A stretch of 64,000 nucleotides of DNA, from contig OZ038379.1 of NCBI GenBank assembly GCA_964036045.1, positions 117,317,104 through 117,381,103 on the forward strand. The letters run 5' to 3'. Made by a program: the position numbers and the translations under genes. The stretch comes from Eutreptiella sp. 'Long Island Sound 2002' (Eukaryota > Euglenozoa > Euglenophyceae > Eutreptiales > Eutreptiaceae). Positions 29,128 through 40,433 of the stretch are shown one piece after another. Each line of letters begins with the position of its first letter. Position 1 is the stretch's first letter. The notes beneath the pieces are model-generated. The model was not told the origin of the DNA. It searched no databases and worked only from the letters and a program-made list of their open reading frames with translations.

Positions 29128-30378
29128 TCACGCGCGCGCCAAATCACACTGGCCCACAGCAATAAGATCTTGTACAGTCAATTCTTGGGAAACATTATCC
29201 ACCCTCCCACCCTCCCCGGACTCCCTGAGTGTGCTCATAGCAAGGCGATGCCACACCGCACGCATGTTGGGCATAGGCTTGTAAGTGACAAACAAACGGA
29301 CACCCGGAATGTGTGTAGTCAAGCGGCGCTGCACCCACCTCAACAACTGACTCAGCAAAAAATCCATGGAGGCATGAAAGGGCACACGCAAGACATGTAT
29401 AGACCTGTCGGGTGCCGCCCGCTCCTTTCGATTCATAAAACGGGGCTTCATGCTCCATGACAAAGGCAAAGATTCAAACGCACAGCGAGGGTAGTGCAAA
29501 CGAGCCAAACACAAGGAGAGGCGCTCCGACACCACATCAAAATACACCGAATGTGAATTGGTGCGAAGGTAGCGCGCTCTCTCGGCCTTAATCAATGACA
29601 GCTTATGCGTACGTGGATTATTACTTCGCCATGGCATGTACACCCCATAGTTTGTCCTCTTAAAATTAGTGCAATACCTCAGCTCCCCCCGAAGGGATAT
29701 CACAAATACATCCAAGAAATCAACATGTTCTTGTTTGCAAAAGTGCTGTACTTCAAAGGGCAGGTGCGGGGGGTACACTCGCTGTGGGTGAGCCACCACA
29801 TGTGGCGCCCACACCACAGGATGGAGAAGGAACAAATCATCGATGAAACGATTGTGCATAAACCCACGCACGCCTGGGAGAGGACACAAAAATTCGTAAT
29901 AACGATCAATCAAATTGGCGAATGGTGGCGCTGCATTTGTTCCCCCCGGGAAACCAAAGCGCTGGCGATATAGCCCTTGGCCTTGAGCGACGAACAATGT
30001 GTGACCGAAAGGAAAAGCAAGTAGAAACTCCCCCAACGTTAACGCACCACAATGTATAATATCAAGGAATGGGAGGGCCTCAGCACATTGCTCAAACAGC
30101 CCCACGGGAAGCGGTTGAAAAAGCCAGGAGGCGAATGATAGTTCTTGGGCAGTAAATTGACACACGGAGCGATGCTCCATGAACCTATCCTTCCAAAAAC
30201 GCCATGCATCCCGCACATCCGACCATAGAAAATTAGAGTACATATTGGAGAAGTCAATCACCGTCACCGCTAACTCACCCGAGGAAAAAGAGTACTTATC
30301 ATCAAATGCATGCAAACGTGTAACAAAGTCTAATGTATCCACCAATGGGGCGAAGAATGGGTCCATAGCACGATCCAA
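29128..30378 (-). pseudogene. Penelope-like reverse transcriptase, catalytic and C-terminal part
   Basis: 416 codons. Motif A: VTVIDFSNMYSNF (about residues 37-49). The motif B region: RFGFPGGTNAAPPFANLIDR. The catalytic box: NRFIDDLFLL. The Penelope-specific C-terminal block: HVDFLDVFVIS, then NFKRTNYGVYMPWRSNNPRT, AERARYLRTNSHSVYF, and a final VTYKPMPNMRAVWHRL that usually leads into the linker before GIY-YIG. Directly upstream in the same frame, after a TGA, lies the N-terminal RT part, so the first codon shown (TTG) is not a real start. All catalytic Asp residues are kept. Confidence 0.75.
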
Positions 30379-31176
30379 TCAAAGAAACAATGAACCCACC
30401 ACGGAAAGGACAATTGAAGAGGCCGATGTGGCCCATTGCACCATGCCAACCATAGGTCTACTTGGCCAATGGCCTTGGACATATTTTAGGCCCTTATGGG
30501 ACTTGCACAACAAGTAAAAATTTGGAAAGCGTGGCATCGATCGGAGATGCAAGAAAAAGTCAATGAAATCAACCAAATCGTGTGGCAAGAGTGTAATCAT
30601 AGCATCATGAACGCGATCAACCCAGTGCTTTGCCTTTTCTAACCACCAGCTTAGGTCATCCTTTGTAGAACCAAGTTTCACATAGCGGCATGTGCCGTCG
30701 GGCAATTTGCTATCTAGTTGGTGGCGTACTTCAGACTGGTACGCCGCAACCGAGATGACCGTGAACGAACAATCTTTATCACCACTCACAATCAGCCAAT
30801 CCTTAAATAATGGTCTCACCATAGATAAGGACAAACCAACACCGCGGCGCGGTAGTTCCGAGGGACGGGAAGAGGAGAAGGCACATATCATGGAATCACG
30901 AACATAAGAAATGCTTGACTTGATGGCAAATGCGGCATTGCCACATTCTTCTCTCAGCTTTTCAGGAAATGGCGTTCCTTTCTTGTGGTGGAGATGCTTA
31001 TATGGCAACGTTTCATAGAAGTTCGGACTTTCATTGTCCTCTTTCTTCTTTAGAAAAAATGCATTCCACAACAATACACGCTCCAAATCGTGCAACCAAG
31101 GAAGACATGGGCGTACACCTGGGGCCAAGTGTGATAGAAAATTGAATATAGGGGGGTAATGAAATGGCAACATCAC
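30379..31176 (-). pseudogene. Penelope-like reverse transcriptase, N-terminal part
   Basis: 265 codons, same frame as the following catalytic part and separated from it by a single TGA. It ends with the finger motif FPNFYLLCKSHKGLKYVQG, then SRPMVGMVQWATSASSIVLS, the Penelope/telomerase-like RT1-RT2 block. Upstream is a less conserved helical domain with LPHDLVDFIDFFLHLRSMP. The start is GTG; an upstream frame (31300-31180) ending SSLPQYLEGD appears to join it after a frameshift at about 31175. Confidence 0.7.
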
Positions 31177-31800
31177 CCTCTAGATACTGGGGAAGAGAAG
31201 AGACATGCAAAATGTTATGAAGCGATGCGAGTAGTCGCTTGCGACGGCGCTTGCAATCGTACAACTTCCTGCGTTCGCGCCAACGTGGCGAACGTTTCAC
31301 CCCCTTGGGCTCTCGGAACGTCTCGATTCTCCTTGGTTGGGGCGCTTGCGGGTCTTGCGGTGTTTCTTTCTCTTGTTTTGTTGATATCGGGGACTCAAAG
31401 CGAAGGATACCGAGGTGTGATGGAATCCCTTCGATGAGACGCTTCGTTTGCTTCCGTGGCTTGAGCTCTGCCGGCTTGGTGTGGACCTCGCACGATTTGA
31501 GCGAGCGCTCCGAGCACTGTGAGAGCTTGAGGCGCTTGCGGAACGCGTACCACCACCGGGCTGACAGTGTTGCCCGTTTTTTGACTCGTGTGGTTGAGAG
31601 TGAGAATGAGAATGGAAAGATGAGCTCAATACTTGTTTCAAAGCAAGCCGCAAATCAGAAATTTGTTCGGTGAGGGGTTTGTCTTTTTACGCATCCTCGA
31701 CAAAAGCTTCTTTGATCACCTTGGCATTTTGTACCTTTGTTTGGGTACGCACCATTTTGGCTTTTTGGCGCTCTTCCCATCGTTGAAATTGAAGTTCAAA
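31177..31800 (-). pseudogene. Penelope-like element N-terminal relic (Ser/Arg-rich)
   Basis: Two frames: QFQRWEERQKAKMVRTQTKV (about 31790-31690), TAA, then ISDLRLALKQVLSSSFHSH and a Ser/Arg/His-rich stretch to 31297. The second frame, overlapping by ATGA, is MKRSPRWRERRKLYDCKRRR to 31180. Basic and Ser-rich N-termini are plausible for nucleic-acid-binding leaders of retroelement proteins, but no named domain is seen. Confidence 0.4.
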
Positions 31801-31859
31801 CCGACTTTGAATGATCACCGAAGCTTCTGTGACACCACGGCACCACGCGGCAGCACAGT

Positions 31860-33320
31860 ACCACGGGGCACAGCACGGGCGAGCAGGGCACCGAGGGAGA
31901 GCGGGCCACACAGCAACACCGCACAGGGCGGAGACGACAGGAAACACACAACACAACACCCCAGAGCGCACACGGCACAAAGCACAACGGCGAACAACAC
32001 CACCCAGCAACACGCCACAGCAAAACACACACAGCGCGGGGGGAGGAGACAAAACACGGCGCCAGAAGGCACACGACCCCAAGACGACGGACAGCGCACC
32101 AGGACACAACACAGCGCGCGGCAGCACCAAACGGAGCAAAACAAAACAACACAGCGCACAACAACGCAACGCCAGGCGGCACAACGCGCAGCAACACGGC
32201 GCAGCACAGCACCCAGGGACACGCCACAGCACGCCACCGAGACACGACACCAGGAGCCACCAGGACCCACCAGGAGACAACAGAGGAGAGCCAGGCCCAA
32301 CAGCAAACACACAAACACAACGGGCAACAACACAAAACACCAGCCAGCCCCGCGAGGGCAAGAGAGCACCGAACAGAGAGCAACGACGCAGGCACACCAG
32401 CACAGCACCGCACGGGCAGAGCACAGAAAGAGAAACGACCCGGAACCGGCCCGGAGCCCAGAACCAACGGGGAACAACAGGAAACCAGCGCCACCAGCAA
32501 GGAAAAAAAAAGAAGAAGACAGGGCACCACAGCACAGCACCACAAGGGAAAACAGCGCCACAGACCCACCAGAAAAAGCACAGATGACACGCACAGCACA
32601 ACGAAAGGGCACCAGCACAGCGCAGCACAGCACCGCAAAGGGCGGAGAGGACAGGGAACACACAGCACGACACCCCAGAACACACACAGCAGACGCGCAG
32701 CGGCGGGAAACAAACAAGAGGCGCAAGCAACGACGCAAACCAACAGCAGAGCACAGCAGCACACCACCACACGACAACACAGCGCAACAGAACACAACAC
32801 AGGGCAGCGGAACACCAAGACACAACACGCCGAACGACAAGGCGGCGAGCCATGCGGCCAGACAAGGACAGCACCACAGAAGCACGACACCAAGACCCAG
32901 CAGGAGACAGCAGAGGACAGCCAGGTGCAGCAGCGAACACCACGCAACACCAGCCAGCGCACACACAGCAACGACAGGGACAGCATCACCGAGGCACACG
33001 CGGGCACACCAAACGGCCCAAGACACACAAACCCGCCCCAACCGGCAAAGAAAAAAAAACAACGGAAAAAGGAAGAACAAGAAAAAAAAGGGGGGGGGGC
33101 GCAGAGGCCCGAGGAAACCGGAAAACAGGAGACGCCAGGGACAACGTCGGGGGGGGGGGGGGAAGGAAGAGGGGGAGGACAAAGACGCCAAGGCCCAAGG
33201 CACCCGGGACCGGAAAACACGCAAAGCAGGACACAACGATGGCGTAACGAGGGGGGGGGAGGGGAAAAGGAAAAAAAAACAACCAACAACAACCACAAAC
33301 AGGGCAACCCCAGCCCGGAG
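31860..33320. repeat. T-depleted (A/C/G-only) tract with internal duplication
   Basis: On the plus strand there is no T at all from 31860 to 32584 (725 bases), and fewer than about ten T up to 33320. Without T no stop codon can occur on the plus strand, and without A none on the minus strand, which explains the very long frames in all directions. Related blocks recur: GGGCGGAGACGACAGG at 31926 and GGGCGGAGAGGACAGG at 32640; CAGGAGACAACAGAGGA at 32271 and CAGGAGACAGCAGAGGA at 32901. A 0.63-0.71-kb unit seems to be duplicated. No gene. Confidence 0.8.
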
Positions 33321-34142
33321 GGGGCCGAACAAGCAGAGAGCGAACCAAGAACGGCCAAAGGAAAGGTGAGGCGCACCAGAACGCGCCCGGGAGGCCGGCC
33401 TGCCCGACCCGGCCAAGCAGGGCACGCACACGCACACACAGGCGGGACCCGGGCGTGGCGTCCTCCGACCCGAAAGGGGCGGTGTCGGCGTCCACACGAA
33501 ACAGCCCCGGTGCACCGGCCGAGTCCCCCGTCGCAAGACGGACGGTACGGGAAACCGGACGCATCAGTGAACGGGTCCACACACGCCAAACCACCGCAGC
33601 GCACGCAGCCCAAGACCAAAGCCGGAGGGACTCGCCAGGGACAAACCCATCGCGGGGCCCCGAACGGGTACGACACGGAGCGCGCCCAGCGCCCTTGTCT
33701 CGGCAGGGGCGAGCAGCAGGCACAAAGAGCCCGGTTTTCGGCCGGCCTCCACGTGCCCCGCGCAGCCACCCAGTAAAGCCGGGGGCAGCAGCCCCCGGGG
33801 TGGGGGAAAGAACCATGGCGACGGGAAATCCGACCGAAGCACCGAGAGCGACCGGACCGGACGAGGAGCGGCGCACCAATGCGGGGCCACGAGGCACGCC
33901 AGAGAGGCACGCCGCCGGCCACAACCACGGCATGAGGACAGGTGCCAAGCCACAACGGCCACCAGGTGCCGCGAACCCGGGAAGCCCGCACAACACACGA
34001 CGAACCGCGGCATGGGACAAGGTGCCATGGACTGCGCAGCGGGGGAAGCAGGGGAGGAGCAGCGACGATGGGCGCGCGAAAAAAAAAAAGCACCAAAGCA
34101 CCACACACACAAACGCCGGAACGCAAAAAGAGAAAGAAACAT
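33321..34142. other. GC-rich spacer before the satellite
   Basis: Sequence is C/G/A-rich with moderate T, without recognisable repeats or domains. Open frames on both strands are compositional. A short run of A (34079-34089) and CACACACACAAACG precede the first satellite monomer. Confidence 0.5.
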
Positions 34143-34270
34143 GACGCCCCGGATAGGAGCATCCGGGGCGGATTGGAGCTCGGCCTGAGCCCCCGGACTG
34201 CATCGTCCGGGCGTGAACCTGGTGCCACGGACTGGAGCGTCCGAGGCAACGGAGAGAATACGACAAAAAG

Positions 34271-36620
34271 ACGCCCCGGATTGGAGCATCCAGGGCGGAG
34301 TGGAGCGCGGCCCAAGGCCCCGGACTGGATCGTCCGGGGGAGAACCCGGTGCCACGGACTGAAGCAACCGACGCAATGGAGAGAATACGTTAAAAAAAAC
34401 GCCACGGATTGGAGCAACCGGGGCGGAATGAAGCACAGCACTAGCCCCCGCACTGGATTGTCCGGGGGTGAACCAGGTGCCACGGATTGGAGCATCCGAG
34501 GCAACTGAGAGAATACGATAAAAAGACGGGCCGGATTGGAGCAACCGGGGCGGAATGAAGCACGGCACCAGCCCCCGGACTGGATCGTCCGGGGGTGAAC
34601 CCGGTGCCACGGACTGGAGCGTCCGAGGCAACGGAGAGAATATGGCAAAAAGACGCCCCGGATTGGAGCAACCGGGGCAGAGTGGAGCGCGGCCCAAGCC
34701 TCCGGACTGGATCGTCCGGGGGAGAACCCTGTGCCACGGACTGGAGCATCCGAGTCAACGGAGAGAATACGTTAAAAAGACGCCCCGGAATGGAGCCACC
34801 GGGGCGGAATGAAGCACGGCACTAGCCCCCGGACTTGATCGTCCGGGGGCGAACCCGGTGCCACGGACTGGAGCATCTAAGGCAACGGAGAGAATACGAT
34901 AAAAAGACGCCCCGGATGGGAGCAACCGGGGCGGACTGAAGCACGGCACTAGCCCTCGGACTGGATCGTCCGGGGGTGAACCCGTTGCCAAGGACTGGAG
35001 TGTCCGAGGCAACGGAGAGAATACGGCACATAGACGCCCCGGATTGGAGCATCCGGGGTGCAGGGGAGCACGGCACTACGCCCCGGACTGGATCGTCCGG
35101 GGGTGAACCAAGTGCCACGGACTGGAGCATCCGAGGCAACGGAGAGAATACGTCAAAAAGACGCCCAGGAATGGAGCAACCTCGGCGGAATGAAGCACGG
35201 CACTAGCCGCCGGACTGGATGGTCTGGGGGTGAACCAAGTGCCATGGACTGGAGCATCCAAGGCAACGGAGAGAATACGATAAAAAGACGCCCCGGATTG
35301 GAGCAACCAGGGCGGAATGAAGCACGGCACTAGCCCCCGGACTGGATCATCCGGGGCTGAACCCAGAGCCACGGACTGGAGCGTCTGAGGCAACGGAGAG
35401 GATACGACAAAAAGACGCCCCGGATTGGAGCATCCGGGGCAACGGAGAGAATACAATAAAGAGAAGCCCCGGATTGGAGCAACCGGGGCAGAGTGGAGCA
35501 CAGCCCAAGCCCCCGGACAGGATCGTCCGGGGGGGAACCCGGTGCCACGGACTGGAGCATCCGAGGCAACGGAGAGAATACGATAAAAAGACGCCCCGGA
35601 TTGGAGCAACCGGGGCGGAATGAAGCACGGGACTAGCCCCTGGACTGTATCGTCCGGGGGCGAACCAGGTGCCACGGACTGGAGCATCCGAGGCAACGGA
35701 GAGAATACGATAAAAATACGCCCTGGATTGGAGCAACCGGGGCGGAGTGGAGCACGGCCCAAGCCCCCGGACTGGATCGTCCGGGGGAGAACCGGGTGCC
35801 ACGGACTGGAGCATCCCAACAACGGAGAGAAAACGAAAAAAAAGACGACCCGGATGGGAGCAACCGGGGCGGAATGAAGCACGGCACTAGCCCCCGGACT
35901 GGATCGTCCGGGGGTGAACCAAGTGCCACGGACTGGAGCATAGAGGCAACAGAGAGAATACGAAAATGTGATGCCCCGGATTGGAGCAACCGGGGCAGAA
36001 TGAAGCACGGCACTAGCCCCCGGACTGGATCGTCCGGGGATGAACCCGGTGCCACGGACTGCAGCGTCCGAGGCAACGGAGAGAATACGACAAAAAGACG
36101 CCCCGGATTGGAGCATCCGGGGCAACGGAGAGAATATGGCAAAAAGACGCCCCGGATTGGAGCAACCGGGGCGGAGTGGAGCACGGCCCAAGCCCCCAGA
36201 GTGGATTGTCCGGGGGAGAACCCGGTGCCATGGACTGGAGCATCCGAGTCAACGGAGAGAATACGATAAAAAGACGCCCCGGATTGGAGCAACCGGGGCG
36301 GAATGAAGCACGGGACTAGCCCCCGGACTGTATCGTCCGGGGGCGAACCAGGTGCCACGGACTGGAGCATCCAAGGCAACGGAGAGAATAGGATAAATAG
36401 ATGCCCTGGATTGGAGCAACCGGGGCGGAGTGGAGCACGGCCGAAGCCCCCGGACGGGATCGTCCGGGGGAGAGCCCTGTGCCACGGACTGGAGCATCCC
36501 AGGCAACGGAGACAAAACGATAAAAAGACGCCTCGGATTGGAGCAACCAGGGCGGAATGAAGCACGGCACTAGCCCCCGGACTGGAGCGTCCGAGGCAAA
36601 GGAGAGAATACGACGAAAAG
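34271..36620. repeat. higher-order satellite unit 1
   Basis: First complete 2350-bp unit. The two 49-bp monomers lie at about 35414 and 36097, and the 93-bp hybrid monomer at about 36527, where the left half of the second hairpin is joined to the right half of the third. Confidence 0.85.
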
Positions 36621-38970
36621 ACGCCCCGGATTGGAGCATCCAGGGCGGAGTGGAGCGCGGCCCAAGGCCCCGGACTGGATCGTCCGGGGGAGAACCCGGT
36701 GCCACGGACTGAAGCAACCGAGGCAATGGAGAGAATACGTTAAAAAAAACGCCCCGGATTGGAGCAACCGGGGCGGAATGAAGCACAGCACTAGCCCCCG
36801 GACTGGATTGTCCGGGGTTGAAACAGGTGCCACGGATTGGAGCATCCGAGGCAACTGAGAGAATACGATAAAAAGACGGGCCGGATTGGAGCAACCGGGG
36901 CGGAATGAAGCACGGCACCAGCCCCCGGACTGGATCGTCCGGGGGTGAACCCGGTGCCACGGACTGGAGCGTCCGAGGCAACGGAGAGAATATGGCAAAA
37001 AGACGCCCCGGATTGGAGCAACCGGGGCAGAGTGGAGCGCGGCCCAAGCCTCCGGACAGGATCGTCCGGGGGAGAACCCTGTGCCACGGACTGGAGCATC
37101 CGAGGCAACGGAGAGAATACGTTAAAAAGACGCCCCGGAATGGAGCCACCGGGGCGGAATGAAGCACGGCACTAGCCCCCGGACTTGATCGTCCGGGGGT
37201 GAACCCGGTGCCACGGACTGGAGCATCCGAGGCAACGGAGAGAATACGATAAAAAGACGCCCCGGATGGGAGCAACCGGGGCGGACTGAAGCACGGCACT
37301 AGCCCTCGGACTGGATCGTCCGGGGGTGAACCCGGTGCCAAGGACTGGAGTGTCTGAGGCAACGGAGAGAATACGGCACATAGACGCCCCGGATTGGAGC
37401 ATCCGGGGTGGAGGGGAGCACGGCACTACGCCCCGGACTGGATCATCCGGGGGTGAACCAAGTGCCACGGACTGGAGCATCCGAGGCAACGGAGAGAATA
37501 CGTCAAAAAGACGCCCAGGAATGGAGCAACCTCGGCGGAATGAAGCACGGCACTAGCCGCCGGACTGGATGGTCTGGGGGTGAACCAAGTGCCATGGACT
37601 GGAGCATCCAAGGCAACGGAGAGAATACCATAAAAAGACGCCCCGGATTGGAGCAACCAGGGCGGAATGAAGCACGGCACTAGCCCCCGGACTGGATCAT
37701 CCGGGGCTGAACCCAGAGCCACGGACTGGAGCATCTGAGGCAACGGAGAGGATACGACAAAAAGACGCCCCGGATTGGAGCATCCGGGGCAACGGAGAGA
37801 ATACGATAAAGAGAAGCCCCGGATTGGAGCAACCGGGGCGGAGTGGAGCACAGCCCGAGCCCCCGGACAGGATCGTCCGGGGGGGAACCCGGTGCCACGG
37901 ACTGGAGCATCCGAGGCAACGGAGAGAATACGATAAAAAGACGCCCCGGATTGGAGCAACCGGGGCGGAATGAAGCACAGGTTTAGCCCCCGGACTGTAT
38001 CGTCCGGGGGCGAACCAGGTGCCACGGACTGGAGCATCCGAGGCAACGGAGAGAATACGATAAAAATACACCCTGGATTGGAGCAACCGGGGCGGAGTGG
38101 AGCACGGCCCAAGCCCCGGGACTGGATCGTCCGGGGGAGAACCGGGTGCCACGGACTGGAGCATCCCAGACAACGGAGAGAAAACGAAAAAAAAGACGAC
38201 CCGGATGGGAGCAACCGGGGCGGAATGAAGCACGGCACTAGCCCCCGGACTGGATCGTCCGGGGGTGAACCAAGTGCCACGGACTGGAGCATAGAGGCAA
38301 CAGAGAGAATACGAAAAAATGACGCCCCGGATTGGAGCACCGGGGCAGAATGAAGCACGGCACTAGCCCCCGGACTGGATCGTCCGGGGATGAACCCGGT
38401 GCCACGGACTGCAGCGTCTGAGGCAACGGAGAGAATACGACAAAAAGACGCCCCGGATGGGAGCATTCGGGGCAACGGAGAGAATATGGCAAAGAGACGC
38501 CCCGGATTGGAGCAACCGGGGCGGAGTGGAGCACGGCCCAAGCCCCCAGAGTGGATTGTCCGGGGGAGATCCCGGTGCCATGGACTGGAGCATCCGAGGC
38601 AACGGAGAGAATACGATAAAAAGACGCCCCGGATTGGAGCAACCGGGGCGGAATGAAGCACGGGACTAGCCCCCGGACTGTATCGTCCGGGGGCGAACCA
38701 GGTGCCACGGACTGGAGCATCCAAGGCAACGGAGAGAATACGATAAAAAGATGCCCTGGATTGGAGCAACCGGGGCGGAGTGGAGCACGGCCGAAGCCCC
38801 CATACTGGATCGTCCGGGGGAGAACCCTGTGCCACGGACAGGAGCATCCCAGGCAACGGAGACAAAACGATAAAAAGACGCCTCGGATTGGAGCAACCGG
38901 GGCGGAATGAAGCACGGCACTAGCCCCCGGACTGGAGCGTCCGAGGCAAAGGAGAGAATACGACGAAAAG
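36621..38970. repeat. higher-order satellite unit 2
   Basis: Second complete unit, matching unit 1 including the shortened monomers at +1143 and +1826. A third unit starts at 38971 but is rearranged and ends at about 39125. Confidence 0.85.
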
Positions 38971-39149
38971 ACGCCCCGGATTGGGGCATGCGGGGCTGAG
39001 TGGAGCACCCGGACTGGATCGTCCGGGGAGCATCCGGTGCCACGGACTGGAGCGTCCGAGGCAACAGGGAGGAAACGACAAAAAGACGCCCCGGATTGGA
39101 GCATCCGGGGCGGAGTGGAGCACGGTGCAACCAGTGTGCTTAGGGTGGC

Positions 39150-39730
39150 GTCAGAGGGGTGAGGGGCGGGGGCGGGAGGGGAGCGACCCGTGCCAGGCGC
39201 ATAAAACGGTCCCCGGATGGATGAGGATCCAGTGGGCCCAGGCCACAGGGTTGCTGGCGGCCCGGTGGGGTATAAACACGTGATGAGGGATGTGATGGGT
39301 CCGCACAACAGCCCAGCTGATTAGACTGGGGACGCGGTACAGGGGAAAAGGGCGGGAAGGGTGCGACCCGTGCTAGGTGCACGAAACGGTCCCCGGATGG
39401 ATGAGGATCCAGTGGGCCCGCGCCACAGGGTTGCTCGCGGCCCGGTGGGGTAAAAACACGGGATGAGGGATGGGATGGGGCCGCACAGCAGCCCAGGGGA
39501 TTAGGCTGGGGCCGCGGCACAAGGGAAAGGGACGGGGGCGGGAAGGGAGCGACCTGTGCTAGGCGCACGATGCGGTCCCCGGATGGAAGAGGATCCAGTG
39601 GGCCCGCGCCACAGGGTTGCAGGCGAACCGGTGGGGTATAAACACGGGATGATGGGACAAGGGGACGGGACGGGGAAGGGCGTGTGGTTAGGGCCGCAGA
39701 ACGGCCCGACGGGGTAGGGAGTCCAGGGGA
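39150..39730. repeat. three tandem ~181-187-bp repeats
   Basis: The block GCGACCCGTGC...GGTCCCCGGATGGATGAGGATCCAGTGGGCC recurs at about 39181, 39362 and 39549 with few changes. Each copy also contains GGTGGGGTATAAACACG-type sequence, including a TATAAA or TAAAAA. The array starts directly after the 127-bp satellite. Confidence 0.75.
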
Positions 39731-40433
39731 CGCAGGGACCGGGCTCGTGCCGGGAAGAGGCCAAGGGGAATGGGACATGGGATGGGGAGGCAGACCGAAA
39801 GCGCCAAGCAACAGCCCCGTGGGATTGGGAAACCAGTCGCCATGGAGTGGTGAACCATGGGCTAACCATGGGGAACCTGACCACGGGAAGTTAGGAAAAC
39901 GCCCTGAACTCCGGGACAGCCGTGAGGTGTCCGCAGGGGTGAGGGTTGACCTTGAGATCCCCGGGTCAATGGCCTGAGTACACGTAGGTTCACGCGTGAG
40001 CGGGACCAGGGGGAACGTCGACACCCAAGTGCATCCGGGAGCCGAGTGGGTACTCCAACCCGTGAGGGATGGGGAGTGGTGGAATGTGGTTGGAAGAGAG
40101 AAATGCTCCGCTGTCGGCGAGGGCTATCCACAGGAAACCCGCCTGCAGGCGCCCAATAGGCTTTGCTAGGGGGGGAAGGCCGGGGGATCCTTCAGAGGGT
40201 GACCGGAAGGAGCTGAAACAGTGAGGGTAGCGACTAAAGGGAGCCTACCGCCAGTCATGCCCCAAGGGAACCTGGTGGAAGTTCTCGGCCGTGAGGTGAG
40301 ACAGGGGTCGCCAGGGGAACTGATGGTGGAGAGCTCTCCTTCTCGCCAGAGGCGGCCACCATGTAAAACAAACAAGGAGATGTCAGATGAGGCTGCGGAC
40401 GCGGCCGCCCTTACTTACTTACTTAGTACTTAC
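39731..40433. other. unassigned G-rich DNA
   Basis: No domain-bearing frame. Short repeats TTACTTACTTACTTAGTACTTAC lie immediately before the G3b LTR (40411-40433), probably a simple-sequence target. Confidence 0.4.

Larger units (their letters stand above)
28828..31800 (-). mobile_element. Penelope-like retroelement, degenerate
   Basis: On the minus strand a Penelope-type RT can be followed from about 31800 to 29128 through four lesions: TAA at 31687, a frame change around 31298, a frame change or stop at about 31176-31182, and an in-frame TGA at 30379. The 300 bases after the RT (29127-28828) hold no GIY-YIG motif. The element is therefore endonuclease-less like the Athena/Coprina group, or 3'-truncated. 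Its left edge cuts the partial LTR; its right edge merges into the T-depleted tract. Confidence 0.65.
34143..39125. repeat. 127-bp satellite array in 2350-bp higher-order units
   Basis: Monomer starts (GACGCCCCGG or variants) recur at 34525, 34652, 34779, 34906, 35033, 35160 and so on, 127 bp apart. The same landmark with its private variants (AGTGGAGCGCGGCCCAAGGC) recurs at 34271 and 36621, and the following unit starts at 38971, so the higher-order period is exactly 2350 bp. One unit holds 17 full monomers, two 49-bp and one 93-bp shortened monomers (17x127+98+93=2350). Higher-order copies differ at only a few percent, monomers within a unit much more. Each monomer carries three related inverted repeats. 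Long frames on the minus strand are artefacts of a stop-free monomer. Confidence 0.9.

Noticed and set aside
31796-34648. Very long minus-strand open frame (950 codons), with several others of 425-578 codons overlapping it
   Set aside because: It spans a tract without T on the plus strand (no A on the minus strand), where stop codons cannot occur, and then runs into satellite. The reading is Cys/Leu/Pro/Val-rich without any motif.
34143-39125. Regularly spaced palindromic repeats as a possible CRISPR array
   Set aside because: There are no unique spacers, the whole 127-bp unit is repeated, and the context is eukaryotic retroelements. It is a satellite.
35076-39308. Minus-strand frames of 310-479 codons with recurring SVASDAPVRGTGF-like words across the satellite
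   Set aside because: The 127-bp monomer happens to lack stops in all minus frames; 127 is not a multiple of three, so the frame cycles through all three readings. This is repeat translation, not a gene.
39140-40024. Minus-strand 294-codon frame with three ~61-residue repeats
   Set aside because: The peptide repeat simply mirrors the 181-187-bp tandem DNA repeat, and the unit length is not a consistent multiple of three.
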